A stretch of DNA of 64,000 nt from Methanoregula sp. (GTDB lineage Archaea; Halobacteriota; Methanomicrobia; Methanomicrobiales; Methanospirillaceae), in the NCBI RefSeq assembly GCF_028712425.1, contig NZ_JAQTQD010000013.1:1-64000 (forward strand). Reading direction: 5' to 3'. Of the stretch, positions 17,766 through 26,950 are shown piece after piece. The notes below the pieces were generated by a model. It was not told the origin of the DNA. It saw only the letters and a list, made by a program, of their open reading frames with translations, and ran no database searches. A program made the translations under genes and the position numbers. Positions within the stretch are counted from its first letter, which is position 1; the number at the start of each line of letters is the position of its first letter.

Positions 17766-17897
17766 GACATCTTAGGGTCACCGCTCCTTCTGTTTAATAC
17801 CTGTGCCTCCCCACGGGATTCCTGCGAGACACATTGCCCAAAATTCGTTCACGCTCGCCAGTCCGGCGCAAGTGTACTTTTGTTAACATCAGGAGAT

Positions 17898-17910
17898 CTA
17901 ATATAAATTG
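17898..17910 (+). promoter_or_regulatory. TATA box for the nitrogenase-like operon, probably leaderless
   Basis: The element CTAATATAAATTG is centred about 25 bases upstream of the ATG at 17929. That is the usual distance from TATA box to start site in archaea, so the transcript would begin close to the start codon and lack a leader. No ribosome-binding site is seen between the two. Confidence 0.6.
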
Positions 17911-17928
17911 CCGCCCCACTGTGTAGTA

Positions 17929-18741
17929 ATGAAACAGATCGCCCTGTACGGGAAAGGAGGCATCGGGAAGTCCACGACTTCGGCCAACCTCTCTGCCGCA
18001 CTCTCCCACCGGGATCTCTCCGTCCTCCAGATCGGGTGCGATCCCAAGCGCGACAGCACCCGGATGCTGATGCAGGGCCGGTTCATCCCTACGGTGATGG
18101 ACCTTGTCCGTGTCCGGGGCGATGCAAACGTCTCCCTTGAGGATGTTGTCTTCACCGGCTACAATGGCATCCGGTGCGTAGAGGCGGGCGGACCTGAGCC
18201 GGGCGTTGGCTGTGCCGGGCGCGGGATCATTGCCACGTTCCAGCTGCTCGAGAAGTTCGGGGCCCTGAAAGGCGACGTTATCGTGTACGATGTCCTCGGC
18301 GACGTTGTCTGCGGGGGCTTTGCCATGCCGATGCGGGAGGGCTATGCGCAGGAGATCTATCTTGTCACCTCCGGCGAACTGATGTCCCTGTATGCGGCAA
18401 ATAATATCTGCAAGGCAGTCCAGAGGCTGGCCTCGCGGGTGAAGAGCAAGTGCCGGCTTGGCGGGGTGATCTGTAATGCCAAGGGGCAGCCACGCGAAGA
18501 GGAACTGGTATCGGAGTTTGCCCGTCGCGTGAACAGCACGATGGTCCAGTATATCCCCCGGGACCATGTTGTCCAGCAGGCCGAGGTGAACCGGCAGACC
18601 GTGATCGAGTTTGCGCCCGACTCGCCCCAGGCCGGCCATTACCGCTCCCTTGCAGGAAGGATCGTGGAGAACACCAATCTTTCCATCCCTACTCCTCTGG
18701 AGACTGATGACCTCGAATCCCTTGCCCGCGAATTCCTCTAG
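17929..18741 (+). CDS. Nitrogenase reductase-like Fe protein (NifH/CfbC family)
   Basis: A 270-residue NifH-like ATPase. The P-loop is GKGGIGKST (8-16), switch I is CDPKRDST, and the two cysteines that would bridge the [4Fe-4S] cluster in the dimer are C95 (GVGCAGRG) and C128 (GDVVCGGF). It resembles the CfbC/BchL-type reductases more than NifH of N2-fixing operons. It should donate electrons, with ATP hydrolysis, to the two component-1-like proteins encoded directly downstream. Because those two proteins differ from CfbD, CfbC function in F430 synthesis is not assumed. The transcript is probably leaderless. Confidence 0.88.
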   Translation: MKQIALYGKGGIGKSTTSANLSAALSHRDLSVLQIGCDPKRDSTRMLMQGRFIPTVMDLVRVRGDANVSLEDVVFTGYNGIRCVEAGGPEPGVGCAGRGIIATFQLLEKFGALKGDVIVYDVLGDVVCGGFAMPMREGYAQEIYLVTSGELMSLYAANNICKAVQRLASRVKSKCRLGGVICNAKGQPREEELVSEFARRVNSTMVQYIPRDHVVQQAEVNRQTVIEFAPDSPQAGHYRSLAGRIVENTNLSIPTPLETDDLESLAREFL

Positions 18742-19750
18742 GCTCGGCGGCTGTACGCTCACGGGGGCGATCTCGGTGACCTCCCATCTCCGCGATACGG
18801 TCACCGTTGTCCACGGGCCGAAGGGGTGCAGCCATCACAATGTCTCCCTCCTCCATGCCAGCTGGCTTGACAACGACCATGCTGTCCTCCCCAGCCTCCT
18901 CTCCACGGGACTCTCCGAAAAAGAGGTGATCTTCGGGGGGGAAGATGCTCTCAGGAAGGCGATCGGATCCGCGGCGGGACAGGAGGGTGTCCGTGCGGTT
19001 GTTGTCCTCTCCACCTGCGTTGTCGGGACGATCGGGGACGATGTCGGCGCTGTCTGTTCGGAGGAGTACCGCGTGCCGGTGATATCCATCCCCTCGGCGG
19101 GATTCCTCGGGGGCACGTTCCAGGACGGGATGAACAAGGCCCTCATCGCCCTTGCGGGTACGGCAGGGCCCTGCCAGAAAGACCGCGGTGTCAACATCAT
19201 CGGGGAGATGAACCTCGAATTCGAGGTTGAGGAGAATTACCGGGAGATCGAACGGCTCCTTTCCCTCCTGCACCTCCCGGTGAACCTCCGGTTTGTCCAC
19301 AACCTTTCGTGGGACCAGATTGCACGGCTCGGGAGAGCAGAGCTTAATATCCTGCGGAGCCCGGCCCTTGTCCCGGTGGGAGAGTACCTGAAAAACCGGT
19401 TCGGCACCCCGTATATCCCCTCGTTCCCCCACGGGCTCTCTGCAACCCTCTCGTTCATCCGTGAGGTTGCAGCCCATTGCGGCATCGACGGGCAGGTGGC
19501 ACTGCGGGAGGAGTGCCTGCGGCAGGAAGAGATGCTTGGCCAGTTCTCCGATCTCCGGCAGGTGCCCGTCTCCCTCGACCGCGTCCACTCCGGAGAGGAC
19601 GAACTCCTTGCTGCCGAGGAGCTGGCTGCTGCGCTGGACCTGGTGATGGGCACACCGGGAACGTGCGCCCGGCTGCCGGTGAGTGCTGCCGTCGGGACCG
19701 CCGGGACACGGCGGATGCTCCACCGCTGGAGGAGGGCTGCCCATGCCTGA
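18707..19750 (+). CDS. Nitrogenase component 1-like protein, D/E-type subunit
   Basis: A 347-residue protein of the NifD/NifK/NifE/NifN superfamily. Three cysteines lie where P-cluster or Fe-S ligands are found: C16 (GGCTLTGA), C41 (HGPKGCSHH) and C104 ([13 protein letters not shown]). The middle and C-terminal parts lack an obvious cysteine matching the FeMo-cofactor ligand of NifD, so N2 reduction is unlikely. The N-terminus does not resemble the CfbD opening. The ATG at 18707 has GGAG just upstream and overlaps the H-like gene by 35 bp. It probably pairs with the next gene as a heterodimer or heterotetramer. Confidence 0.8.
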   Translation: MTSNPLPANSSRLGGCTLTGAISVTSHLRDTVTVVHGPKGCSHHNVSLLHASWLDNDHAVLPSLLSTGLSEKEVIFGGEDALRKAIGSAAGQEGVRAVVVLSTCVVGTIGDDVGAVCSEEYRVPVISIPSAGFLGGTFQDGMNKALIALAGTAGPCQKDRGVNIIGEMNLEFEVEENYREIERLLSLLHLPVNLRFVHNLSWDQIARLGRAELNILRSPALVPVGEYLKNRFGTPYIPSFPHGLSATLSFIREVAAHCGIDGQVALREECLRQEEMLGQFSDLRQVPVSLDRVHSGEDELLAAEELAAALDLVMGTPGTCARLPVSAAVGTAGTRRMLHRWRRAAHA

Positions 19751-20864
19751 GTGCGACAATCCCCTCTGGCCGTGCGCCATGACCGGTGCCGCTGCCTGCC
19801 TTGCCGGGTTCGACGGGATCGCGGTTGTCATCCACGGTTCCAGCGGGTGCTATTACTACCCCACAACCCTCCTCCATGCGCCGCTCCATGGCACGTTCAT
19901 CCTCGAGGACGACGTGATCTTCGGTTCGGAGGACCGGCTCCAGGAGGTGATTGGCAGCCTGTCGGGGACGGGAAAACGGATCGCAGTTATCACGACCTGC
20001 GTTCCGGCCCTTCTCGGTGAGGACATCCGGTCCATGCTCGATGAACACGACGTGATCCTTGTCGACAGCCCGGGCTTTGCCGGGGATGTCGAGACCGGCT
20101 ATGCCAAAGCCCTTGCCGTGCTTGGACCTCAGGTTGACCCGGAAACATCCGGAGTCAACATCGATGGAGCCTGCCTCTTTGACCCGTTTGCTGCCGGGAA
20201 CGTCCAGGAGGCCAGAAGGCTCCTTGATATGGTGTCAGTTCCCGTTGCAACGGTCTTTTCATCGGACCGGTACGACTGCGTGCACCATGCTGCTCCGTTC
20301 ACCATCAGCACCAACGGGGACTTCCCCTCCGGCATCGGGGACAATCTTGGCGGAATGCTGGGTCTTACTGGCGTCCGAGAGACCTTCGCCCGGATTGGCG
20401 ACACTATTGATGGTACTGACTGCGATCCGGTCTTTTCGGAACTGGAACAGCAGGAGGAGCGCCTTGTCCGTGCGTGCGATAAGTTTCTCCAGCGGTACGA
20501 TCCCCCGTTTGCTGCGATCTTTGCCGGTTCCTCGTATGCCCTCTTTGCCGCTGAAACCCTCCACCATTATCTTGACGCGGAGATCTGCTGCATCGGGACC
20601 CGGAATGCACCCGGCAACAGCCGCTTCAGGGCTGAGCAGGTATCCAGTCTCTCGCGGGCCCGCGACCTGATCGCGACTCATGAGCCGGATCTTGTGATCG
20701 GCTCCTCGTTCGAACGCTCGCTCAACGGAGAGAAAGCATTTACCGGGATCATCCCCCCGCTCCGGGGCCGGGTCAGGATCTATCCTGCACCGCTCGCCGG
20801 TATCAACGGCACCCTCTCGTTCATGGAATCTGTGCTGAACTCCTGCATGGATAAAAAACCCTGA
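19743..20864 (+). CDS. Nitrogenase component 1-like protein, K/N-type subunit
   Basis: A 373-residue second component-1-like protein. The cysteine set is again present: C11 (PLWPCAMTGA), C36 (HGSSGCYYY) and C86 (ITTCVPALLGEDI), so a cluster shared with the D-type subunit is plausible. The C-terminal domain (PPFAAIFAGSSYALFAAETL, then HEPDLVIGSSFERSL) is the typical Rossmann-like third domain. It overlaps the D-type gene by 8 bp and has GGAGGAGGG upstream. No nifI (GlnB-like), nifE/N or nifB genes lie next to it. The substrate is unknown. Confidence 0.8.
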   Translation: MPECDNPLWPCAMTGAAACLAGFDGIAVVIHGSSGCYYYPTTLLHAPLHGTFILEDDVIFGSEDRLQEVIGSLSGTGKRIAVITTCVPALLGEDIRSMLDEHDVILVDSPGFAGDVETGYAKALAVLGPQVDPETSGVNIDGACLFDPFAAGNVQEARRLLDMVSVPVATVFSSDRYDCVHHAAPFTISTNGDFPSGIGDNLGGMLGLTGVRETFARIGDTIDGTDCDPVFSELEQQEERLVRACDKFLQRYDPPFAAIFAGSSYALFAAETLHHYLDAEICCIGTRNAPGNSRFRAEQVSSLSRARDLIATHEPDLVIGSSFERSLNGEKAFTGIIPPLRGRVRIYPAPLAGINGTLSFMESVLNSCMDKKP

Positions 20865-20977
20865 TCTGTTCTCTTATTCCATCATCCCTCCGACGGCATT
20901 TCACTTTCACTCCGCGCACGCCGGGGGGTTATATACCGTCCGGATCAACGCCTGTATACGACAGAAGGTGGTCGTGT

Positions 20978-21388
20978 ATGATGGAAAAAGCAGGGTATCT
21001 CCAGGCAACAAGGTCGCAGGCAGTTGACAGCGATGGCATCCCCCACGGGATTGTCGAGCTCCACATTCGCGGGAGCCGGTACGCGATCCGGCGCTCCGAC
21101 CTGATCCGGGCGGTAACCGGCAGGGTCCACGTCCAGGTCGAGGACCTTACCCGGAACTGGGGGGATTTCCTCGGCCAGACCCGGGGCCTTGCGCAGGTCT
21201 CGGCATCCGGGAAAGCCCTGAACATCGACCTCTTCGGGCTGGGGAGTTATACCCTCTCGCTGTCATCGCTCAAGGCCGTGCTCTATGGCAAGGAACGCCT
21301 TGCGGTCATCGTGCGCATCCCCGAGGCCCCGCTGGTCAGGATCCGGAGGGTAACGGATGGCCAGCAGACCATTGGCGCCGCAGTCTGA
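20978..21388 (+). CDS. Unknown conserved-looking protein downstream of the HDK operon
   Basis: A 136-residue soluble protein with alternating strands (VELHIRGSRYAIRRSDLIRAVTG, then ALNIDLFGLGSYTLSLSSLKAVL) that suggest a small beta-rich domain. It has no cysteines and no recognised motif. The start is one of two adjacent methionines (20978 or 20981), 38 bases after a possible TATA element (GTTATATACC at 20928-20937), so it probably has its own promoter rather than being part of the nitrogenase-like operon. I do not recognise its function. Confidence 0.6.
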   Translation: MMEKAGYLQATRSQAVDSDGIPHGIVELHIRGSRYAIRRSDLIRAVTGRVHVQVEDLTRNWGDFLGQTRGLAQVSASGKALNIDLFGLGSYTLSLSSLKAVLYGKERLAVIVRIPEAPLVRIRRVTDGQQTIGAAV

Positions 21389-21533
21389 GTTCCTGAAAAT
21401 CCTTAATAATCCCCTCTTTTACGGCGGTAAGCGTGCAACATTAATAGTTCTGCGACAGATGATCATACGTGATGTAAGCCCTCCTGCCCCGCCGGTATTA
21501 TGAGTCTTCCGGCACGGGCAGCGGGTGTCGGGT

Positions 21534-22415
21534 ATGGATACCATGGATACGGATTACCGGGCACTTGTTGAGAACCAGCAGGATCTCATAGTACAGTTCA
21601 ATCTCGAAGGACGCCTCCTTTTTGTCAACGCGGCCTATTGTGCAATCGCAGGAAAGTCCCGCGAGGAACTGAACAACAGCGTCTTCATGCCGGTGACCGG
21701 TGAGCGGTACTCCGACGTTGTCGCTACGCAGATGACCAAGCTCTTCCGTCCGCCGTATGCCTGCATTGTCGAACAATGGCTCCCGACCAAGATGGGGCTG
21801 CGCTGCATCAGCTGGTCGGCCCGGTCCGTGCTTGGCCCCGACAACACGGTTGTTTCCATTGTTGCAACGGGGCGCGACGTCACCCCGCTGAAAAACGAGC
21901 AGAAGGCAATACGGAAACGCGATGCCGAGCTCATGGTCCTTCTCGAGAGCGGGGTGCAGATGTACTATACCCATACCCCCGACCACCGGATGGTCTTTGT
22001 CAGCCCGCGGATCCGCGACATGCTCGGGTGCCGCCCGGGCGAGGGGAAACGCCTCTGGACCGACTACCTGACCGACCACCCGATGAACGCCTCAGGTCTT
22101 GAACGGACAATTCGTGCCATCGCGTCCGGGAAACGGGAACCCCCCTACCGGCTGGAGATGGCAACCCGCGACGGGAGGAAGATCTGGGTCGAGGCAAACG
22201 AGGTCCCGGTGGTGAAGAACGGGAAGACGGTCGCGATTGCGGGATCGCTCACGGATATCACCGAGAAGATGCATGTGGACGAGGGGATCGAGGAGGCCGA
22301 GATCCTCTTCAAGGGCGTCCGGCCAAAAGAGCCAAAAGAGGCAGGACGCTCCCCACTGCGTGCCATTCGCTCGATCTTCGGACGTGACGAGGCTGCAGAA
22401 GAGGAGTCTGTGTAG
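21534..22415 (+). CDS. PAS-PAS sensor protein without output kinase
   Basis: A 293-residue protein with two PAS domains. The first (about residues 10-125) contains DLIVQFNLEGRLLFVNAAYCAIAG and ends in the typical GRDVTPLKNEQKAI PAC strand and coiled helix. The second (about 135-250) has the YYTHTPDHRMVFVSPRIRDMLGC core and closes with GSLTDITEKM. No histidine kinase, GGDEF or methyl-accepting domain follows. The last 40 residues are charged and probably disordered. It could act through protein contacts, perhaps with a separate kinase or receiver such as the one at 5130. The start is taken at ATG 21534, with GTG 21525 as the alternative. Confidence 0.85.
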   Translation: MDTMDTDYRALVENQQDLIVQFNLEGRLLFVNAAYCAIAGKSREELNNSVFMPVTGERYSDVVATQMTKLFRPPYACIVEQWLPTKMGLRCISWSARSVLGPDNTVVSIVATGRDVTPLKNEQKAIRKRDAELMVLLESGVQMYYTHTPDHRMVFVSPRIRDMLGCRPGEGKRLWTDYLTDHPMNASGLERTIRAIASGKREPPYRLEMATRDGRKIWVEANEVPVVKNGKTVAIAGSLTDITEKMHVDEGIEEAEILFKGVRPKEPKEAGRSPLRAIRSIFGRDEAAEEESV

Positions 22416-22453
22416 CCCTGCCCGGTGACCGTTCTTTACCGTCTTCTGTTTTT

Positions 22454-22978
22454 ATGCCCGGCAAAACCTCGCAGGGGATCAGGCCAATGGCGTTGGTATC
22501 CGCTGTCCGCAGGGATGTTTCCGGCATTCTCGAAAGGCCGTATACAGAAACGATTGACCACCGGGCTTTCCAGCCGGACAAACGGATTCTCGTCCTCTGG
22601 GCAGCCGATTGCGCGGAGCACGTCCTGCCGTTCTTTACCAGTGAATGCCGTGGCGACGAACGGCCAAACCTCGCGATAATCACGTGCAGAGAATGGGCAG
22701 CCACCGGCATTTTCAGGATGGCAGACATCCGGAAGGCTTCCGTCGATGCCCATGCTGCCGCCAGGGATGCGCAGGGAGCGGATGCAAAATTCGCAGCCCA
22801 TGCAGCAGGACAGGCGGTCGCAGCCATCCATGTTCCAACGCATGCCTTTGGGTGTTCGGTCTATGCAATCCGGGCGGCTGCAGCCCATACCGGTAATGTA
22901 AGTGACGGTCTCATTAGGGAACGCGGGTGGCAGATGGAGTGTCTGCGCCGGCATACAGCTGATCGGGAACCCGCATAA
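22454..22978 (+). CDS. Imm-5-like putative immunity protein
   Basis: A 174-residue alpha-helical protein that resembles the Imm-5-like family. Recognisable parts are KRILVLWAADCAEHVLPFF, DERPNLAIITCREWAATG and the alanine-rich helices AHAAARDAQGADAKFAAHAAGQAVAAIHVPTHAFG. Family members are often named immunity proteins of polymorphic toxin systems, but solitary copies without a toxin are frequent. No toxin gene is next to it. The opposite strand also carries a cysteine-rich reading frame, but the codon pattern and the family match favour this strand. Confidence 0.72.
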   Translation: MPGKTSQGIRPMALVSAVRRDVSGILERPYTETIDHRAFQPDKRILVLWAADCAEHVLPFFTSECRGDERPNLAIITCREWAATGIFRMADIRKASVDAHAAARDAQGADAKFAAHAAGQAVAAIHVPTHAFGCSVYAIRAAAAHTGNVSDGLIRERGWQMECLRRHTADREPA

Positions 22979-23241
22979 CGGACACCATGAACCCGGAGTG
23001 CGGGAAAGCAGACAAAGCACCCTGCCGGGTTTTTCCTGGCACTCCACACGAAGTCATCTGATACAGATGACAGTGGCAATGCACCTGTGCTTTCGCAGGA
23101 TGGCCTGAAATAATCCTCTGTCTTTTGCCATAGAGGGGATCGGGCGGTGTACTTATTGTTCTATCCGGACCGGCCTGTTTTCGTAACTAACGTCGATATG
23201 TTATAATATTTCTGTGAAATTTCTCCACCCGGTTTTGTTTA

Positions 23242-23356
23242 GTACACCGTCCGACCCCCCCTTACCCTTTTGCTGAGGGCTGCATTTTTTCATAAGATTA
23301 CGACGGGCATGGGTACCCAGACCCGGATTGGCGGGAGAGGGGGTCGGGCGGTGTAC
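23242..23356. repeat. Inverted repeat element with CCGACCCCC arms
   Basis: The left arm GTACACCGTCCGACCCCC (23242-23259) and the right arm GGGGGTCGGGCGGTGTAC (23339-23356) are complementary over 18 bases with one mismatch and enclose about 79 bases. A third half-copy lies at 23135-23152. A similar structure exists at 39661-39759. It may be a small palindromic or MITE-like element, or a strong RNA hairpin. Confidence 0.7.
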
Positions 23357-23467
23357 ATATCTCCAGTAAGACAAATGAGTGAGAAGATTGAATGCGAAGC
23401 CATATTGGGTATTTTAGTGCGGATGATTATCCTGGAAAAATCTGTTCAGAAGAAATCTTCATTCACA

Positions 23468-23833
23468 ATGATGGGGGCTGATGTCCCCATACCCCCGGTT
23501 GTGATGAACGGCCGCCGCCCCGTAGGGCGAGTCGAAATTATCACTTCTCCACAGCCTGCGGCGACATCAAATACCAATCATCCCGACGTCTTGCTTTTCG
23601 TTTTAAGAGATGCAAACACGACATCATTGCCAGAGTCAATGAGCTGAATGACTCTTTTCCAGATTGCCCTATCTGATGGAGCAGCACTCATTCCCATAGG
23701 GAGGAAGGTACAGTGAGTCATGTTCACTTATTCCCTATTCGAGTCATCGCGAATATTTCTGCACCGGTAATACAGGGGCATCGCCTGCGCCCCCGCCCCC
23801 TCGGGGGCAGGGATGGCGCAAGGGGGGGTGATC
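23468..23833 (+). repeat. Dispersed intergenic element, copy 1
   Basis: About 366 bases sharing both ends with 53038-53389. The left end has a nearly identical 50-base block (ATGATGGG, then CCCCCATACCCCCGGTTG and AACGGCCGCCG). The middle contains GCGGCGACATCAAAT, matching GCGGCGGCATCAATT in copy 2. The right end has CCCCCTCGGGGG and TGGCGCAAGGGGGGG followed by GATC. The left block can encode the peptide MMGADVPIPPVVMNGRR in one frame, nearly the same as in copy 2. The rest of the interior has diverged. Its nature (non-autonomous mobile element, structured RNA or peptide gene) is not resolved. Confidence 0.65.
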
Positions 23834-23893
23834 GTAACAAAGAGATATGTTTTTCAGAAAAAAGAAAAATTCGGTTCGTGAAGAAGAACCCGG

Positions 23894-25015
23894 TCAACAG
23901 CCCTTCTTCACGCACTCCGCGATATACGAGCCGGCCTTTGAGGTGCTGACTGCCTTCCCGCCAAGGTCGCGGGTCACCATGCCGTCGCGGATACTCGCTT
24001 CAATGGCCTTTACCACTGCTGCTGCCGCCTCGTGCTCGCCAAGGTGGTCGAGGAGGAGCGATCCTGCCCAGATGGTGGCGATGGGGTTTGCCACGCCCAT
24101 GCCCTTGTACTTCGGGGCCGAGCCATGGATAGGCTCGAACATCGAGGTGCCCTTCGGGTTGATGTTGCCGCCCGGGGCAAGGCCGAGCCCGCCCTGGATC
24201 ATGGCGCCGAGGTCGGTGATGATGTCCCCGAACATGTTGGGGGTGACAACCACGTCGAACCACTCGGGGTTCTTGACAAACCACATGGTGACCGCGTCCA
24301 CGAAGTTGAACTCGGTGGTAACGTCCGGGTAGTTCTTTGCGGTGTCCAAAAAGACATCGCGCCAGAGGCCGTACACGTCCGAAAGGACGTTTGCCTTGTC
24401 CACCGAGGTAAGTTTCTTCTTCCGCTGCATCGCGAGGTCGAATGCATAGGTCTGGACCCTGCGGGCGCCTTCGCGGGTGATGACGCCGATCTGGTAGGCG
24501 ATCTCTTCTGCATCGCTCGTGACATCGAGCCCGAACTTCACGTTGTAGATGTCGCGGACAACGTCGAGCTCGATCTTCTGGTGCTGTTTGAACCGGGAGC
24601 CGATACCGACATAGAAGTCCTCGGTGTTCTCCCTCACCACCACGAAGTCGATGTCCTTTGGCCCTTTGCCGGCAAGGGGAGTTTCAACGCCGTCAAGGAG
24701 CTTGATGGGGCGGAGGTTGACGTACTGGTCGAAATGGAACCGGAGCGCGAGGAGGATGCCTTTCTCTAAGATCCCCGGTTTCACCCGGTCGTCGCCAATG
24801 GAACCGAAGTAGATGGCCTTGAACTTCTTCAGTTCGGCAAGGTCATCCTCCGTGACCAGCTTCTTCGTGGCAAGGTAACGATCCGCCCCGATATCGAAGT
24901 CGGTCCACTCGATAGCGAAGTTGAACTTTTCCCCTGCTGCTTCCAGTACTTTCTTTCCCTCGGCCACGATCTCCGGGCCGATCCCGTCTCCACCGATTGA
25001 TGCTATCTTGTACAT
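23894..25015 (-). CDS. leuB: 3-isopropylmalate (or isohomocitrate) dehydrogenase
   Basis: A 373-residue beta-decarboxylating dehydrogenase of the LeuB/AksF/isocitrate family. Diagnostic segments are [50 protein letters not shown], the metal-binding block [27 protein letters not shown] and [12 protein letters not shown]. In leucine synthesis it oxidises 3-isopropylmalate; methanogens also use a paralogue for coenzyme B synthesis, and the two cannot be separated here. The start overlaps the leuD end by 13 bp with AAGGAGA as ribosome-binding site. It is the last gene of leuC-leuD-leuB. Confidence 0.88.
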   Translation of the reverse strand: MYKIASIGGDGIGPEIVAEGKKVLEAAGEKFNFAIEWTDFDIGADRYLATKKLVTEDDLAELKKFKAIYFGSIGDDRVKPGILEKGILLALRFHFDQYVNLRPIKLLDGVETPLAGKGPKDIDFVVVRENTEDFYVGIGSRFKQHQKIELDVVRDIYNVKFGLDVTSDAEEIAYQIGVITREGARRVQTYAFDLAMQRKKKLTSVDKANVLSDVYGLWRDVFLDTAKNYPDVTTEFNFVDAVTMWFVKNPEWFDVVVTPNMFGDIITDLGAMIQGGLGLAPGGNINPKGTSMFEPIHGSAPKYKGMGVANPIATIWAGSLLLDHLGEHEAAAAVVKAIEASIRDGMVTRDLGGKAVSTSKAGSYIAECVKKGC

Positions 25016-25557
25016 GCGGGTGTCTCCTTCAATCCTTTTGCATATTCCACGAGCCCGCCGGCATCGATGATGCCCTGCATGAACTCCGGTACCGGTTCAA
25101 TGGCGTACTTCTTGTTGTCCGCCTCGATGAACCCCTCTTTGATGTCCAGCCGGATGGCTGCCCCGTCGGCAATCTTGTCCGCATCCGGGCAGACAACCGG
25201 GAGCACGCCGACATTGATGGAGTTGCGGAAGAAGATCCGGGCAAACGACCGTGCCACCACGACCTTCACCCCTCCCCCCACGAGGGCGAGCGGGGCGTGT
25301 TCGCGGGAGGAGCCGCAGCCGAAGTTGCGTCCCCCGACGATGACATCGCCTGGCTTCACCTTCTTTGCATACTCGTCTCTCGTTCCTTCGAACGCATGCT
25401 TTGCCAGTTCGTCCGGGTTATTGATGGTCAGGAACCGGCCGGGGATGATCGCATCGGTATCGATATTGTCGCCGAACTTCCATGTCCGGGCATTCTTCGC
25501 CACCGGACCGGACTCGGGTGCGATCTTCCTGACCGGGATACTCTTCTTTGCCGCCAT
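25003..25557 (-). CDS. leuD: Isopropylmalate isomerase/homoaconitase small subunit
   Basis: A 184-residue small (swivel) subunit that completes the active site of the [4Fe-4S] hydro-lyase. The substrate loop YKxxx-type motif and the [18 protein letters not shown] signature are present, as are [17 protein letters not shown] and the [14 protein letters not shown] block. The N-terminus ([17 protein letters not shown]) is about 20 residues longer than the minimal archaeal form. The start at 25557 comes one base after the leuC stop, so coupling is tight. As for leuC, the choice between leucine and coenzyme B pathways is open. Confidence 0.88.
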   Translation of the reverse strand: MAAKKSIPVRKIAPESGPVAKNARTWKFGDNIDTDAIIPGRFLTINNPDELAKHAFEGTRDEYAKKVKPGDVIVGGRNFGCGSSREHAPLALVGGGVKVVVARSFARIFFRNSINVGVLPVVCPDADKIADGAAIRLDIKEGFIEADNKKYAIEPVPEFMQGIIDAGGLVEYAKGLKETPACTR

Positions 25558-25558
25558 G

Positions 25559-26809
25559 TCAGACCTCCCTCGGGTCGGTGATCTCTCCCGTGATTGCGCT
25601 TGCCGCTGCCGTTGCCGGGGAGCAGAGGTACACCTTGCCGTCCGTGCTGCCCTGACGGCCCTTGAAGTTCCGGTTCGAGGTCGAAAGTGAGACCTCTCCG
25701 GGGGCGATAAGGCCGAACGCCCCGCCCATGCAGGGGCCGCAGCAGGGAGCCTCCACAAGGGCGCCTGCCTTTACGAACTTCTCGATGAGCCCTGCCTTTA
25801 AGGTCTTGAGGTATTCGTCCCGCGATGCCGGGATGATGATGGTCCGGATCTTCGGGGAGAACTTCTTCTTGCCCAGCACTTCGGCAGCTTCCTTGAGGTC
25901 CTCAAACCGCCCGTTCGTGCAGGACCCGATGAAGACCTGGTCGACATGTGTCCCGGCGACCTTGCTGACCGGGACACCGGTATCGACATTGTGCGGCACG
26001 GCGACCTGCGGTTCGAGGTCAGAAACATCATAGGAGCGCTTCTCCGCAAATGTTGCATCCGGGTCGCTGTCCAGTTCGAAGGGCTTCATCTTCCGGCGCC
26101 CTTTCATGTACTCCCACGTGATCTTGTCCGGGGCAACGATCCCTGCCTTGCCTCCCATCTCGATGGCCATGTTGCACAGCGTCATCCTGCCGGCCATGTC
26201 GAGTTTCCTTACGATTTTCCCGGTGAACTCGATGGCCTTGTAGGTCGCTCCGTCGGCACCGATATCGTGGGCGATGGCGAGGATCAGGTCCTTTGCCCCG
26301 ACGCGCCGGGGGAACTTTCCGGATACTTCCGCACGGATCGTCTCGGGCACCTTGAAGTAGAGGGCGCCGAATTTCAGGGCAAATCCCATGTCGGTGGACC
26401 CGATACCCGTGGCGAATGCCCCTGTCGCGCCGTACATACAGGTATGGGAGTCAGCCCCGACAACGATCTCGCCCGGGGCAGCCCGGCCCTTCTCGATCGT
26501 CACCTGGTGGCAGACACCTTCGTTGATGTCATAGTTGTGGATGTCCTGCTCAAAAGCAAACTTCCGCATGTACACGTGGTTGTTTGCCGCCTCGATGGAA
26601 TCTGCGGGGATCTGGTGGTCAAAGAGCATGATGATACGCTTTGGGTCGAACACCTTCTTCCCGCCCATCTCGTAGAACTTCTGGATGGCAAGCGGACCCG
26701 TGATGTCGTGGATCATCGCCCCGTCAAGGGGGGCCATGACCACTTCGCCCGCCCGTATCTCCTTGCCACATTTCCTCGAGAATATCTTCTCAACGATTGT
26801 CGCTGACAT
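25559..26809 (-). CDS. leuC: Isopropylmalate isomerase/homoaconitase large subunit
   Basis: A 416-residue aconitase-superfamily protein. The [4Fe-4S] cysteines are in GSCTNGR and in CCGPCMGG. Other family marks are FDHQIPADS, GADSHTCMYGATGAFATGIGSTDMGFAL and APGEVSLSTSNRNFKGRQG. It isomerises 2- to 3-isopropylmalate, or acts on homocitrate-type substrates. The ATG at 26809 is used rather than the TTG six bases before. It is first in a leuC-leuD-leuB operon read on the minus strand, and divergent from the SIMPL-domain gene. Confidence 0.9.
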   Translation of the reverse strand: MSATIVEKIFSRKCGKEIRAGEVVMAPLDGAMIHDITGPLAIQKFYEMGGKKVFDPKRIIMLFDHQIPADSIEAANNHVYMRKFAFEQDIHNYDINEGVCHQVTIEKGRAAPGEIVVGADSHTCMYGATGAFATGIGSTDMGFALKFGALYFKVPETIRAEVSGKFPRRVGAKDLILAIAHDIGADGATYKAIEFTGKIVRKLDMAGRMTLCNMAIEMGGKAGIVAPDKITWEYMKGRRKMKPFELDSDPDATFAEKRSYDVSDLEPQVAVPHNVDTGVPVSKVAGTHVDQVFIGSCTNGRFEDLKEAAEVLGKKKFSPKIRTIIIPASRDEYLKTLKAGLIEKFVKAGALVEAPCCGPCMGGAFGLIAPGEVSLSTSNRNFKGRQGSTDGKVYLCSPATAAASAITGEITDPREV

Positions 26810-26950
26810 GCTCAATCGTCTCTACTATTGACACGCCCTGCTCATGTAGTTTCTGTGCACCACTTTTCCCGCACCGCCATGACTGCGACAGGATTCGCAC
26901 TCAAGGCAAGTTTTAATCCCGTTTCTGGCCAAGATTATGCGAATATCATG

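Larger units (their letters stand above)
22979..23893. other. Gene-poor region holding two families of repeats
   Basis: About 900 bases without a convincing gene. It contains a GGGTCGGGCGGTGTAC-type motif at 23135-23152 and again as the arms of an inverted repeat at 23242-23356. It also holds the first copy of the roughly 360-bp dispersed element (23468-23833). A plus-strand reading frame at 23270-23647 crosses both and is not called as a gene on its own merit. Confidence 0.6.

Noticed and set aside
17929-20864. Nitrogen-fixation operon nifHDK
   Set aside because: There are no nifI genes between H and D, no visible cofactor cysteine in the D-type protein, and both component-1 proteins are short.
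22436-23047. Minus-strand cysteine-rich open frame of about 200 residues
   Set aside because: It is antisense to the Imm-5-like gene, whose sequence matches a known family; the cysteines come from antisense reading of common GCA and ACA codons.
23270-23647. 125-residue plus-strand frame as a real gene
   Set aside because: It crosses an inverted repeat and the dispersed element, has no ribosome-binding site and no family similarity; only the short MMGAD peptide part is shared with the other copy.
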